Source: an uncultured Lachnospiraceae bacterium (GTDB taxonomy: Bacteria > Bacillota > Clostridia > Lachnospirales > Lachnospiraceae). From it: a stretch of 18,227 nt of DNA. The notes under the pieces were generated by a model, which was given only the letters and a program-made list of their open reading frames with translations, ran no database searches and had not been told where the DNA came from. A program made the position numbers and the translations under genes. The stretch is from contig CAKRNW010000037.1 of the NCBI GenBank assembly GCA_934371505.1, forward strand, positions 1 to 18,227. The letters run 5' to 3'. Below are positions 6,914 to 12,925 of the stretch, piece after piece. Each line of letters opens with the position of its first letter. Within the stretch, counting starts at the first letter, position 1.

Positions 6914-6942
6914 CAGCAGTAAAACACTTGCTGTTTTGCTGC
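6914..6942. other. weak stem-loop after the sirtuin gene
   Basis: CAGC...AAAACA can pair with TGTTTTGCTG with a three-base bulge. It is short of a T run, so it is at most a weak terminator or RNA end. Confidence 0.25.
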
Positions 6943-6990
6943 GTAAGAAAATGATTCAGGTATTCATTACCATAAAGGCAGGAACGACAG

Positions 6991-7173
6991 ATGGAGATTA
7001 ACGTTGGCGACATTGTTCGCCTGAAAAAACAGCATCCCTGTGGCAGCAAGGAGTGGGAGGTACTGCGCGTGGGCGTGGACTTCCGGTTAAAGTGCTGCGG
7101 CTGCGGTCATCAGATTATGATTCCACGGAAACAGGTGGAAAAAAACATCAGGGAAATTCATGCAAAAGCTTGA
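6991..7173 (+). CDS. DUF951 family protein
   Basis: This 60-residue cytoplasmic protein has the DUF951 pattern: an N-terminal VGDIVRLKKQHPCGSKEWEV, then VGVDFRLKCCGCGHQIMIPR, and a basic end. The CGCG cluster with the earlier Cys suggests metal or nucleic acid binding, but the function is not established. A GCAGGAA element (6979-6985) lies ahead of the ATG. The rpsF promoter overlaps its stop codon, so rpsF can be transcribed separately even though the genes point the same way. Confidence 0.88.
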   Translation: MEINVGDIVRLKKQHPCGSKEWEVLRVGVDFRLKCCGCGHQIMIPRKQVEKNIREIHAKA

Positions 7174-7199
7174 CTTTTGGCAAAATTCTATGTTATCAT
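7170..7199 (+). promoter_or_regulatory. rpsF-ssb-rpsR operon promoter
   Basis: TTGACT (7170-7175) and TATCAT (7194-7199) are 18 bases apart, with TG at 7191-7192 giving an extended -10. The -35 overlaps the stop codon of the DUF951 gene. The resulting leader of about 65 bases contains a small stem (CTCCTG at 7228-7233 with CAGGGG at 7241-7246), which might be part of an S6:S18 autoregulatory leader; that is a guess. Confidence 0.6.
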
Positions 7200-7271
7200 A
7201 TTTCTCCGTGATACAATAATTTCCTTGCTCCTGCATGAGACAGGGGCCAGAGACCAAAAGGAGGTACAAGC

Positions 7272-7562
7272 ATGAACAAATATGAATTAGCCGTCGTTGT
7301 CAGCGCTAAGATCGAAGACGATGAGAGAGCAGCTACTGTTGAGCAGTGCAAAGCCCTGATCGAGAGATTCGGTGGTCAGATCACCAATGTTGACGAGTGG
7401 GGTAAGAAGAGACTTGCTTACGATGTTCAGAAGATGAAGGAAGCGTTCTACTACTTCATTCAGTTTGACGCAGAGCCCACTGTTCCCGCTGAGATCGAGA
7501 GCCGTGTTCGCATCATGGATAACGTAATTCGTTATTTAGTTGTCAGACAGGACGAGAAATAA
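7272..7562 (+). CDS. rpsF: 30S ribosomal protein S6
   Basis: This 96-residue protein has the S6 signature: MNKYELAVVVSAKIEDDE at the start, then VDEWGKKRLAYDVQKMKEAFYY and a C-terminal VRIMDNVIRYLVVR. S6 binds the central domain of 16S rRNA together with S18, whose gene ends this operon. AAAGGAGG at 7258-7265 gives a strong ribosome binding site. The order rpsF-ssb-rpsR is the classical Firmicutes arrangement. Confidence 0.97.
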   Translation: MNKYELAVVVSAKIEDDERAATVEQCKALIERFGGQITNVDEWGKKRLAYDVQKMKEAFYYFIQFDAEPTVPAEIESRVRIMDNVIRYLVVRQDEK

Positions 7563-7580
7563 AGAAAAGAGAGAACGGGT

Positions 7581-8030
7581 ATGAATAAAGTAATTCTTAT
7601 GGGTAGATTGACAAGAGATCCTGAGGTTCGTTACTCCCAGGGGGAGAACTCAACTGCAATTGCACGATATACGATCGCAGTTGATCGCAGGTTCAACCGC
7701 AACAATGACGAGCAGTCTGCTGACTTTATCGGATGCGTTGCGTTCGGCAGAGCAGCAGAGTTCGCTGAGAAGTATTTCCGTAAAGGAACGAAGATTGCGG
7801 TTACCGGGCGAATCCAGACCGGTAGTTATACCAATAAGGATGGTGTAAAGGTTTACACGACAGATGTGGTAGTTGAGGAACAGGAATTTGCGGAGAGCAA
7901 GAATGCGTCCGGCGGAGATGGGGGTTTCTCCGGCAGCAGTCAGAATTCCTCTCGTCCGGCTCCCATGGGAGCAAGTGACGGTTTCATGAATATTCCGGAT
8001 GGAATTGAAGAAGAACTGCCCTTTAACTAA
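7581..8030 (+). CDS. ssb: single-stranded DNA-binding protein
   Basis: SSB coats single-stranded DNA in replication and repair. The 149-residue protein has the OB fold start MNKVILMGRLTRDPEVRYSQ, the DFIGCVAFGRAAEFAEKYFRKG core and GRIQTGSYTNKDG. A Gly/Ser-rich linker (from about residue 110) and an acidic tip EEELPFN follow. The tip is the usual docking site for partner proteins, slightly varied from DDDIPF. It lies 18 bases after rpsF. Confidence 0.97.
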   Translation: MNKVILMGRLTRDPEVRYSQGENSTAIARYTIAVDRRFNRNNDEQSADFIGCVAFGRAAEFAEKYFRKGTKIAVTGRIQTGSYTNKDGVKVYTTDVVVEEQEFAESKNASGGDGGFSGSSQNSSRPAPMGASDGFMNIPDGIEEELPFN

Positions 8031-8058
8031 AAACAGATTTTAAGAAGGAGGCAATACT

Positions 8059-8322
8059 ATGGCTTTTAATAAGACCGAGAAGTCTGATTCTCCTATGAGA
8101 AGAAAAGGCGGCATGCGCAGAAGAAAAAAAGTTTGCGTATTCTGTGGAAAAGATAACGTAATCGATTACAAAGATACTGCAAAGTTAAAGAGATACGTGT
8201 CTGAGAGAGGTAAGATCCTTCCTCGTCGTATCACCGGCAACTGCGCAAAACATCAGAGAGCACTGACCGCAGCAATCAAGAGAGCTCGTCACGTAGCTCT
8301 GATGCCATATGTTTGCGAATAA
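8059..8322 (+). CDS. rpsR: 30S ribosomal protein S18
   Basis: The 87-residue basic protein has the S18 pattern RRKKVCVFCGKDNVIDYKDTAKLKRYVSERGKILPRRITGNCAKHQRALTAAIKRARH, here described by its key parts: the Cys pair CVFC, the DYKD turn, and the PRRITG and CAKHQR stretches. It partners S6 in the small subunit. AAGGAGG at 8044-8050 precedes the ATG. It closes the operon and is followed by a strong terminator, after which the base composition turns AT-rich. Confidence 0.97.
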   Translation: MAFNKTEKSDSPMRRKGGMRRRKKVCVFCGKDNVIDYKDTAKLKRYVSERGKILPRRITGNCAKHQRALTAAIKRARHVALMPYVCE

Positions 8323-8360
8323 ACCTTGATTTTAAAGGGTTTCCGGGCATAGGAAAAGTA

Positions 8361-8382
8361 GTTTGACTACTGTTTGACTACT
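8361..8382. repeat. tandem 11-bp repeat downstream of rpsR
   Basis: GTTTGACTACT occurs twice head to tail (8361-8371 and 8372-8382). The first copy also forms AGTAGT-TTG-ACTACT with the bases before it. It lies between rpsR and its terminator, where the accessory region begins, so it could be an attachment site or just a local repeat. Confidence 0.75.
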
Positions 8383-8396
8383 AAAAGACAAAGGTT

Positions 8397-8433
8397 AGAC
8401 CAATTATCCGAAAGGGTAGTTGGTCTTTTTTTG
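8397..8433 (+). terminator. rpsF-ssb-rpsR operon terminator
   Basis: A 13-bp stem (8397-8409 with 8414-8426) with wobble pairs and a GAAA tetraloop is followed by a run of seven or more T. This is a textbook Rho-independent terminator. Confidence 0.93.
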
Positions 8434-8536
8434 TTTATAAGAGAATTTTAAGTTAGGGCAAATGCACTAATCTTTTTGTGTAAAGTCCGGCTAAAATCAC
8501 TATTGAACAATCTGATTTTCAGCGTTACCCTCCACG

Positions 8537-8558
8537 AGAATTAGAAAATAATAATTCT
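8537..8558. promoter_or_regulatory. leader hairpin before the DUF5688 gene
   Basis: AGAATTA (8537-8543) pairs perfectly with TAATTCT (8552-8558) across an eight-base loop. It ends just before the AAAGGAG ribosome binding site, so it could tune translation of the gene at 8575. The stem is AT-rich and weak. Confidence 0.35.
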
Positions 8559-8574
8559 AAAGGAGATTAAAAAA

Positions 8575-9465
8575 ATGAATGAAAAGAGATTTGAAACCAT
8601 GGAAGAATTTGCAGAGGCAGTGAGGGCAGAGTTTGAGAAAAGGATTGAGAAGAGTGTGATCGTACAGAAACTCAATAAGAACAATGGAATCGTATTATAC
8701 GGTTTAACAGTGTTGGAAGATGAAATAAATATAAGTGCGACAATATATCTTGAGCCGTATTACGAAGTATATGAGGATACTGGCATGGAATATATTTTAG
8801 ACAGACTGGAAAGGGTTTATGAAGAAAACAAGCCGGAGCAGAGTTTTGACATTAGTAAGATTTTAGATTATGAGAGCATCAAAGAAAATTTGAGAGCAAA
8901 GCTTATTAACTATGAGTTGAACAGAGACTTTCTGAAAGAAATACCGCATAGAAGATTTTTAGACCTGGCAATCGTTGCATATATATCTTTGGAAATGGAA
9001 GAAGAGATTGAGGGAAATGCAACAATCACTGTAAAGAATAATTTACAACAGACTTGGAAAGTTGACACAGAGGAATTGATTGACAATGCCTTAGAAAATA
9101 TTAAGGGAGATGTTGTTGTAGCAAACATGAGTGAGTATGTGGATATGTCATTATTTGGAGATATTGAAAACTTGTTTGATATATATGTACTCACAAACAG
9201 ATTGAAATTACATGGTGCAGTAGCAATGTTACAGAAAGACAGACTGAAACAATTTGCAGAGGAACAGGAAAAAGAAACCTTGACAATTTTACCAAGCAGT
9301 ATACATGAGTGCATAATAATCGATGTAGAGGATGAACTTAAGAACACCAAAGAATTAAGAGAAATGGTAAAAGAAGTCAATGAAACCGTAGTAAGTGACC
9401 AAGATATCTTAAGCAATAATGTTTACATATACAACCGGACAACAGATAAAATCACAATTGCATAA
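8575..9465 (+). CDS. DUF5688 family protein
   Basis: The 296-residue cytoplasmic protein fits DUF5688, a family found often in Lachnospiraceae and their mobile elements, with no known function. Family-like features are VLYGLTVLEDEINISATIYLE near residue 40, a YEVYEDTGMEYI segment, KLINYELNRDFLKEIPHRRFLDLAIVAYI near 110-135, and a central DNALENIKG. The last third contains TILPSSIHECIIID and NVYIYNRTTDKI. It is rich in Glu and Lys and has no signal peptide. AAAGGAG lies 8-9 bases before the ATG. It is the first gene after the rpsR terminator and far more AT-rich than the genes before it, which marks the start of the accessory region. Confidence 0.8.
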   Translation: MNEKRFETMEEFAEAVRAEFEKRIEKSVIVQKLNKNNGIVLYGLTVLEDEINISATIYLEPYYEVYEDTGMEYILDRLERVYEENKPEQSFDISKILDYESIKENLRAKLINYELNRDFLKEIPHRRFLDLAIVAYISLEMEEEIEGNATITVKNNLQQTWKVDTEELIDNALENIKGDVVVANMSEYVDMSLFGDIENLFDIYVLTNRLKLHGAVAMLQKDRLKQFAEEQEKETLTILPSSIHECIIIDVEDELKNTKELREMVKEVNETVVSDQDILSNNVYIYNRTTDKITIA

Positions 9466-9470
9466 GAAGT

Positions 9471-9500
9471 CTGGGGATGCAATGAAAGTTGTATCCCCGG
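9471..9500. terminator. strong stem-loop after the DUF5688 gene
   Basis: CTGGGGATGCAA (9471-9482) pairs along its full 12 bases with 9489-9500 (two G-T pairs) around a six-base loop. No T run follows, so it may act as an RNA-stabilising end or a weak terminator. Confidence 0.5.
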
Positions 9501-9525
9501 CAATAAAAATTGGAGATAAAGCCAG

Positions 9526-9627
9526 ATGAAAACAGCAAAGATAATAGAAATTTTAATCATAGCAATTTTAGTTGTGATTATATTCCATGATACGATTGTA
9601 GAAATCATGGTGAGTTTACTAGGGTAA
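9526..9627 (+). CDS. 33-residue single-span membrane peptide
   Basis: The frame encodes a short basic start (MKTAK), then one hydrophobic stretch (IIEILIIAILVVIIF) and a mildly polar, hydrophobic tail ending in MVSLLG. GGAG at 9512-9515 is about ten bases before the ATG. The next gene follows 29 bases after the stop, so it fits within a compact operon. Nothing in the sequence says what it does; small peptides of this type may modulate membrane proteins or act as toxins, but neither is shown. A chance ORF cannot be excluded at this size. Confidence 0.5.
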   Translation: MKTAKIIEILIIAILVVIIFHDTIVEIMVSLLG

Positions 9628-9656
9628 GCAAATAAGATACAAGGAGTAAAACAGAG

Positions 9657-9917
9657 ATGGTAGAGAAATATACATACTTACATGTTTACAGTGAATTAAA
9701 TCCATGGATAGATTTTGTGATCACTTTATCCCAAAGTGAAGATGGAGACCGGGCAAAGCAGATAGCCGAACAGGCTTACGAGGATTGGTTTAAGACTACA
9801 AGCGAAGCAAAAACAGGAGACACAACAATCTTTGAATATATCAAAGAAAAATTAGAAGAGGAAAACATCAAATGTGGCATTTTCTACAATGATGAAGTCA
9901 AAGAGCAGTTCGAATAA
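9657..9917 (+). CDS. hypothetical acidic 86-residue protein
   Basis: I do not recognise this protein. It is acidic and probably mostly helical after an N-terminal segment (YTYLHVYSELNPWIDFVITL). A charged region follows (RAKQIAEQAYEDWF) and a closing stretch with KEKLEEENIKCGIFYNDEV. No membrane segment or metal site is visible. AAGGAGT at 9641-9647 is a good ribosome binding site. A terminator lies directly downstream. The segment AKQIAEQAYEDWF resembles small cytosolic cargo proteins of clostridial mobile elements, but this is only an impression. Confidence 0.65.
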   Translation: MVEKYTYLHVYSELNPWIDFVITLSQSEDGDRAKQIAEQAYEDWFKTTSEAKTGDTTIFEYIKEKLEEENIKCGIFYNDEVKEQFE

Positions 9918-9927
9918 AACGTGCGAT

Positions 9928-9979
9928 ATATCCCAGAGTTTCAGCAGATAAATGTTGATGATCTGGGATATTTTTATTT
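9928..9979 (+). terminator. intrinsic terminator with a long loop
   Basis: ATATCCCAGA (9928-9937) pairs perfectly with TCTGGGATAT (9962-9971) across a 24-base loop and is followed by TTTTTATTT. It ends the DUF5688 to 9657 gene group. Confidence 0.75.
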
Positions 9980-10259
9980 GTAAATAAAATTGTAAGTGCA
10001 CTGCCAAGAAGATGACATATAAAATATATAAATATGTACATAACTTCAACAGAATAGAGATTCAATATATCTTTAAAAATAAATATAACAACTTGTAATA
10101 GTTTATATAAATAATGCCAATTGCCAATATTACAGCATATACATAAAAGCGACAGATACTATAAAAACAAGGTCTTATTTCCGGCACAAACACTACAGAC
10201 ACCAGAAAATATCAGTGTTAGAATAAATTCAGAAGTTAAGGAAAGGACAGGTAAGAAAC
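9980..10259. other. AT-rich non-coding stretch
   Basis: No convincing gene is seen on either strand between the terminator and the Cys-rich peptide gene. The stretch holds the 18-bp repeat at 9990-10007 and long A/T runs. The only open frame, on the minus strand, overlaps the terminator and is low-complexity. Confidence 0.6.
9990..10007. repeat. 18-bp repeat with AGTGCACT palindrome, copy 1
   Basis: TTGTAAGTGCACTGCCAA is found here and, unchanged, at 12908-12925. Its core AGTGCACT is a perfect palindrome. It starts 73 bases after the stop codon of the preceding small gene. Confidence 0.85.
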
Positions 10260-10367
10260 ATGATGGAGAGATTATTACATTGGATTTTTAAGAGCAGAAA
10301 GAAAGACTGTAGGCATTGCTGCTTAGGTTGTGAGTATTATGACATGTGCAGACAGGATGAAGTTTAA
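10260..10367 (+). CDS. 35-residue cysteine-rich peptide
   Basis: The peptide starts MMERLLHWIFKSRKK and then carries a dense Cys/His cluster, CRHCCLGCEYYDMC, before an acidic end. The spacing C-x2-C-C-x2-C-x5-C could bind zinc or an Fe-S cluster. Similar short Cys clusters occur in small ORFs of clostridial elements, as far as I recall. GGAAAGG (10240-10246) lies ahead of the ATG, and a second ATG follows at once. A 13-bp hairpin begins 12 bases after the stop. The size is small, but the cluster and site spacing make a real gene likely. Confidence 0.6.
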   Translation: MMERLLHWIFKSRKKDCRHCCLGCEYYDMCRQDEV

Positions 10368-10379
10368 ATAGATTTGATA

Positions 10380-10410
10380 AGGGCATCAGTCAGAAATTGG
10401 CTGGTGCCCT
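10380..10410. terminator. 13-bp hairpin between Cys-rich peptide and SprT-like genes
   Basis: AGGGCATCAGTCA (10380-10392) pairs along all 13 bases (three G-T pairs) with 10398-10410 around GAAAT. A short T run appears only seven bases later (10417-10420), so it may attenuate rather than fully stop transcription into the SprT-like gene. Confidence 0.55.
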
Positions 10411-10436
10411 CAACAGTTTTAAGGGGGAAAAGAAAA

Positions 10437-11099
10437 ATGTTAAAGAACTACCAAGAGATGTTAGAGTATGCCTTTGAAGTTTTGAACAGAGTTTATTTTA
10501 ATGGTGAGCTACCACCTATCGTAATATGTATTATGTCAAGCAAAAGAACATACGGACATTATACAGTAAATAAGGAATGGCGTTTGGAAGAGGAGCGTTT
10601 GCATGAGATAAATATAAGTGCAGAGCATTTGGACAGAAGAATTGAAAATGTGTGTGCAACACTGTGTCATGAAATGGTTCACTATTATTGTGCATTGAAT
10701 GGTATAAGTGACACATCACAAAGTGGTAGATATCATAATAAAAACTTTAAACGTGAAGCAGAAGCAAGAGGCTTAATAATAAGCAAGGCTCCTTATATAG
10801 GCTGGAGTGTTACAGAACCAAGCTTAGAGTTTATAGAGATGATTCATAGTAATGGGATAGAAAAACCATTGGATATCAATAGGGATGGTTACTACAGTAG
10901 CTGGGGAGCAGATGGAAGTAATGGTTTGACTGGCGGAAAAGGGATAGATGGACTTGGTGGAGAAGATGGCAACAAGAAACCAAAGAGCAGTACACGAAAG
11001 TACATCTGTCCTTCATGTGGTAACACGTTCAGAGCAACAAAGGATATCAATGTATTGTGTATGGACTGTGGGGAGCAGTTTATCAAAGTTGAGAAATAG
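10437..11099 (+). CDS. SprT-like zinc metallopeptidase with C-terminal zinc ribbon
   Basis: The 220-residue protein has the SprT-like fold signature: an N-terminal NRVYFNGELPPIVICI (substrate-cleft strand), INISAEHL, and the zinc helix CHEMVHYYC with HEMVH as HExxH. A later H (GRYHNKNF) is the likely third ligand. A Gly/Asn/Asp-rich linker leads to a zinc ribbon with CPSC and CMDC. SprT-like domains of the Spartan type cut proteins bound or crosslinked to DNA; which protein this one cuts is unknown. The frame is open upstream to 10374, but GGGGG at 10423-10427 fits the ATG at 10437, and family members start at this point. Chromosomal sprT genes are usually shorter and lack such a linker, so this looks like an element-borne form. 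Confidence 0.88.
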   Translation: MLKNYQEMLEYAFEVLNRVYFNGELPPIVICIMSSKRTYGHYTVNKEWRLEEERLHEINISAEHLDRRIENVCATLCHEMVHYYCALNGISDTSQSGRYHNKNFKREAEARGLIISKAPYIGWSVTEPSLEFIEMIHSNGIEKPLDINRDGYYSSWGADGSNGLTGGKGIDGLGGEDGNKKPKSSTRKYICPSCGNTFRATKDINVLCMDCGEQFIKVEK

Positions 11100-11108
11100 G
11101 AAAGAGCA

Positions 11109-11152
11109 ACGTATGGATTTCATTTTCAATCTTCTAAATGAAATCCATATGT
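11109..11152. repeat. 17-bp inverted repeat (hairpin)
   Basis: Bases 11109-11125 pair with 11136-11152 with one G-T pair, around a ten-base loop. There is no T run, so it is not a standard terminator. It lies just after the SprT-like gene. Confidence 0.8.
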
Positions 11153-11226
11153 ACATGGAGCAGGAAAAGTCAACGAGCAGTAGGAAAGACGATTGCCATA
11201 ATGCCAATTTGTATACATATATCAAT

Positions 11227-11255
11227 AACCCGGGTTCTTTAAGAATCCGGGTTTT
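11227..11255 (+). terminator. intrinsic terminator after the SprT-like gene
   Basis: AACCCGGGTTC (11227-11237) pairs with GAATCCGGGTT (11243-11253) around TTTAA, with one G-T pair, and runs into TTTT. The T run is short. Confidence 0.75.
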
Positions 11256-11325
11256 GCATTTTATAGGCAGACTGGGAGAGTGATGTTTAAAGTGTTTAGA
11301 GATGTTTATAAATGTGACGTATTTT

Positions 11326-11353
11326 TTGACGTATGGGTAAAAGGTTAATGTAA
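11326..11353 (+). promoter_or_regulatory. candidate promoter with TGACGTAT repeats
   Basis: TTGACG (11326-11331) and TGTAAT (11348-11353) are 16 bases apart. TGACGTAT occurs at 11315-11322 and 11327-11334, 12 bases apart and overlapping the -35, which suggests an operator. GATGTTTA also occurs twice just upstream (11282-11289 and 11301-11308). Confidence 0.4.
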
Positions 11354-11436
11354 TTAAATTTTTGATGGAACTGAAATTTATAGGGAATAAGGCTACATCA
11401 AAAATACAAATGGATTTATAGAAAGAGAGGTGAGAC

Positions 11437-11616
11437 ATGGACGAAAAAGAGATATCCGGAAAATTGATAAGACCGGATGGAACAGAGGAGTTCTGGTGGA
11501 ACGGAGTGAATAACCACAACGTGATACCAGAACAACTTATTGATGCTGTGCTGGCATCAGAAAAAAATAAGAATATGGAGGAAAAGAAAGATGAAAAAGC
11601 AGCAGGTAAACAATAA
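11437..11616 (+). CDS. 59-residue hypothetical protein
   Basis: The small protein begins MDEKEISGKLIRPDGTEEFWWNG, continues with NNHNVIPEQLIDAVLAS and ends in a charged Glu/Lys tail. I do not recognise it. GAGAGG (11425-11430) is correctly placed before the ATG. The last 26 bases overlap the start of the next gene in another frame, which points to translational coupling. The GKLIRPDGTEEFWWNG segment reads like a small beta-hairpin domain. No membrane segment is seen. Confidence 0.6.
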   Translation: MDEKEISGKLIRPDGTEEFWWNGVNNHNVIPEQLIDAVLASEKNKNMEEKKDEKAAGKQ

Positions 11617-12217
11617 CAACATGAGGATAAGGGATTGCTTATTTGGAATCCAGCTCAACATAATATTGGCACTGATAGGTTTAGGTGTACTACAGCCTAT
11701 CGTGTGCAAAAAGGCAGTAAGTGCCAAAGGAGTTCATAAGGACTCGACAAATGCTTATTTCCGTATAGCTGGCACAAACTTCGTATGGATGCATGTGCAG
11801 GACGGGTACGGAGTAATCATAAATGAGTTTATCACTACTCGAAGTGAGAAGAGGATAAACTTAATAGAAATATTGTCTCAATATTATTGGTATATTGAGA
11901 ATCGAACCGGAATAATCAAGTGTTGTACACTTGACAACAGAGCGGTTTATAGGAGCATCATGAGCATTATTCTATATGATAATGTACATGTAAAAATGCC
12001 GAAGTGGCTTGAGGTGCACCATAAGTGGTGGAAATGGTGCAATACACAGAATGCCATGACTGCGGTTTGTTATAGAAAGCATCAATATTTCCACAACTTT
12101 GTGAACAGCAGGAAGTCACATCAGAAGGGAGTTGTGATTTCCGATATAGCACAGTGGTTGCATAGGAAAAATGTAATTGTGGTGGAAGATGCAAGACTGA
12201 AGAAGCAAAAAATGTAA
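11591..12217 (+). CDS. 208-residue protein with an HNH-like Cys/His/Asn pattern
   Basis: I do not recognise a named family. An N-terminal hydrophobic stretch (NIILALIGLGVLQPIVC) could be a membrane span. In the middle, LEVHHK is followed about 13 residues later by CNTQN and then KHQYFH. This order (His-His, Asn, His) resembles HNH nucleases, though the fold is not shown and the N-terminal part does not fit the usual plan. The frame is open from 11540, but GGAGG at 11577-11581 fits the ATG at 11591. The gene overlaps the 59-residue ORF by 26 bases, so the two are probably translated together. A strong terminator follows at 12240. Confidence 0.6.
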   Translation: MKKQQVNNNNMRIRDCLFGIQLNIILALIGLGVLQPIVCKKAVSAKGVHKDSTNAYFRIAGTNFVWMHVQDGYGVIINEFITTRSEKRINLIEILSQYYWYIENRTGIIKCCTLDNRAVYRSIMSIILYDNVHVKMPKWLEVHHKWWKWCNTQNAMTAVCYRKHQYFHNFVNSRKSHQKGVVISDIAQWLHRKNVIVVEDARLKKQKM

Positions 12218-12239
12218 AGGAATAGTGAAGCAAAAACAA

Positions 12240-12273
12240 ATGGCATCGTCAGAAATGGCGGTGTCATTTTTTT
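12240..12273 (+). terminator. intrinsic terminator
   Basis: ATGGCATCGTC (12240-12250) pairs with GGCGGTGTCAT (12257-12267, three G-T pairs) around AGAAAT and is followed by seven T. It ends the 11437-12217 transcript. Confidence 0.85.
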
Positions 12274-12602
12274 ATGCCAATCTGCCAAAATTTAAGAGTG
12301 ATTACATGGAGATTGCAACATGGATAGTGAAAAATTTTTGAAAATGGAAGAGTTTAATGTCATTGGAAAATCAATATTACATTAGCTGATTTGGATATTG
12401 GACTAGTTGATAATTCGATATGTGGCTTCGAGGAAAAATAAGGTTACATTAGATTATTTGCTACATTATCAAAAAATATATGTTTTATGTGAATAAATTG
12501 TGGTAAAAATTTTTGAAGCCGGACTATGGAAAAATGTATTGTGGATTTGAAATAATAAGTCCGTCACATTCACCAATTTACAATTACATATCAAGGCGTT
12601 AC
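12274..12602. other. AT-rich non-coding stretch
   Basis: No gene is supported. TTACATTAG occurs at 12377-12385 and 12444-12452. A 21-codon frame from the ATG at 12320 has a GGAG ahead of it, but nothing else argues for it. The stretch leads into the hairpin that precedes the gene at 12638. Confidence 0.6.
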
Positions 12603-12636
12603 AATCACCCCAATCTTTTGAAAGGGGTGATTTTTT
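12603..12636 (+). promoter_or_regulatory. ribosome-binding-site-trapping hairpin with terminator form
   Basis: AATCACCCC (12603-12611) pairs perfectly with GGGGTGATT (12624-12632) around a 12-base loop and is followed by six T (12631-12636). The ribosome binding site (AAAGGGG, 12621-12627) of the gene at 12638 lies in its 3' arm. Folding would thus both resemble a terminator and hide the site. Confidence 0.7.
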
Positions 12637-12637
12637 A

Positions 12638-12835
12638 ATGAGTAATGTGCAGTGTAAGATAGGAGATGTCGTAAGAGTTAATGGTAGAGATTATGTGATT
12701 GCAGAGATTACATATCAAGATTTTTGGGAGAGAGGAGCAGACGATGATGGCTGGATGATAGAGTTTATTGATGATAAGGGAGCGTATCATTATTGGAAAC
12801 AGTACCTAGATGGTGGAGAGCTAATTAGTAAATAA
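12638..12835 (+). CDS. 65-residue hypothetical protein, SH3-like pattern
   Basis: The protein begins MSNVQCKIGDVVRVNGRDYV, has a middle segment WERGADDDGWMIEFIDDKG, and ends YHYWKQYLDGGELISK. The alternation of short beta-like strands (GDVVRVNG, WMIEFID, HYWK) resembles small SH3/Tudor-like barrels, but no family is recognised. It is a single gene between two hairpins. Its ribosome binding site is buried in the stem described at 12603-12636, so its expression should depend on opening that structure. Confidence 0.7.
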   Translation: MSNVQCKIGDVVRVNGRDYVIAEITYQDFWERGADDDGWMIEFIDDKGAYHYWKQYLDGGELISK

Positions 12836-12907
12836 AATAATAGGCATCCGGTATGTTTAAGTAATAATAAGGATGCCTATAAATAGAAAAGATGATACAA
12901 ACATATT

Positions 12908-12925
12908 TTGTAAGTGCACTGCCAA
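12908..12925. repeat. 18-bp repeat with AGTGCACT palindrome, copy 2
   Basis: This is identical to 9990-10007, and it too starts 73 bases after the stop codon of a small gene. A 10-bp stem-loop lies between stop and repeat in both places. Confidence 0.85.

Larger units (their letters stand above)
11100..11436. other. intergenic stretch with two hairpins and direct repeats
   Basis: No credible gene is seen. A 57-codon frame from the ATG at 11113 reads through both hairpins including the terminator, so I do not call it. The region holds the 17-bp hairpin at 11109-11152, the terminator at 11227-11255 and a candidate promoter with TGACGTAT repeats near 11315-11353. Confidence 0.6.

Noticed and set aside
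9852..10049. Hydrophobic minus-strand frame of 65 residues
   Set aside because: It overlaps the plus-strand gene and its terminator, is low-complexity and has no ribosome binding site.
10112..10135. GCCAATTGCCAAT repeats as plasmid-type iterons
   Set aside because: Only short, irregular copies are present in AT-rich DNA, with no replication gene nearby.
11113..11283. 57-codon frame starting MDFIFNLLNEIHM
   Set aside because: It runs through the 17-bp hairpin and the terminator at 11227-11255, which should not be coding; it is more likely a chance frame.
8485..12563. Shared AGTCCGGCT-like words at 8486 and near 12518 as element-wide inverted repeat
   Set aside because: The match is only nine bases and has no supporting context.
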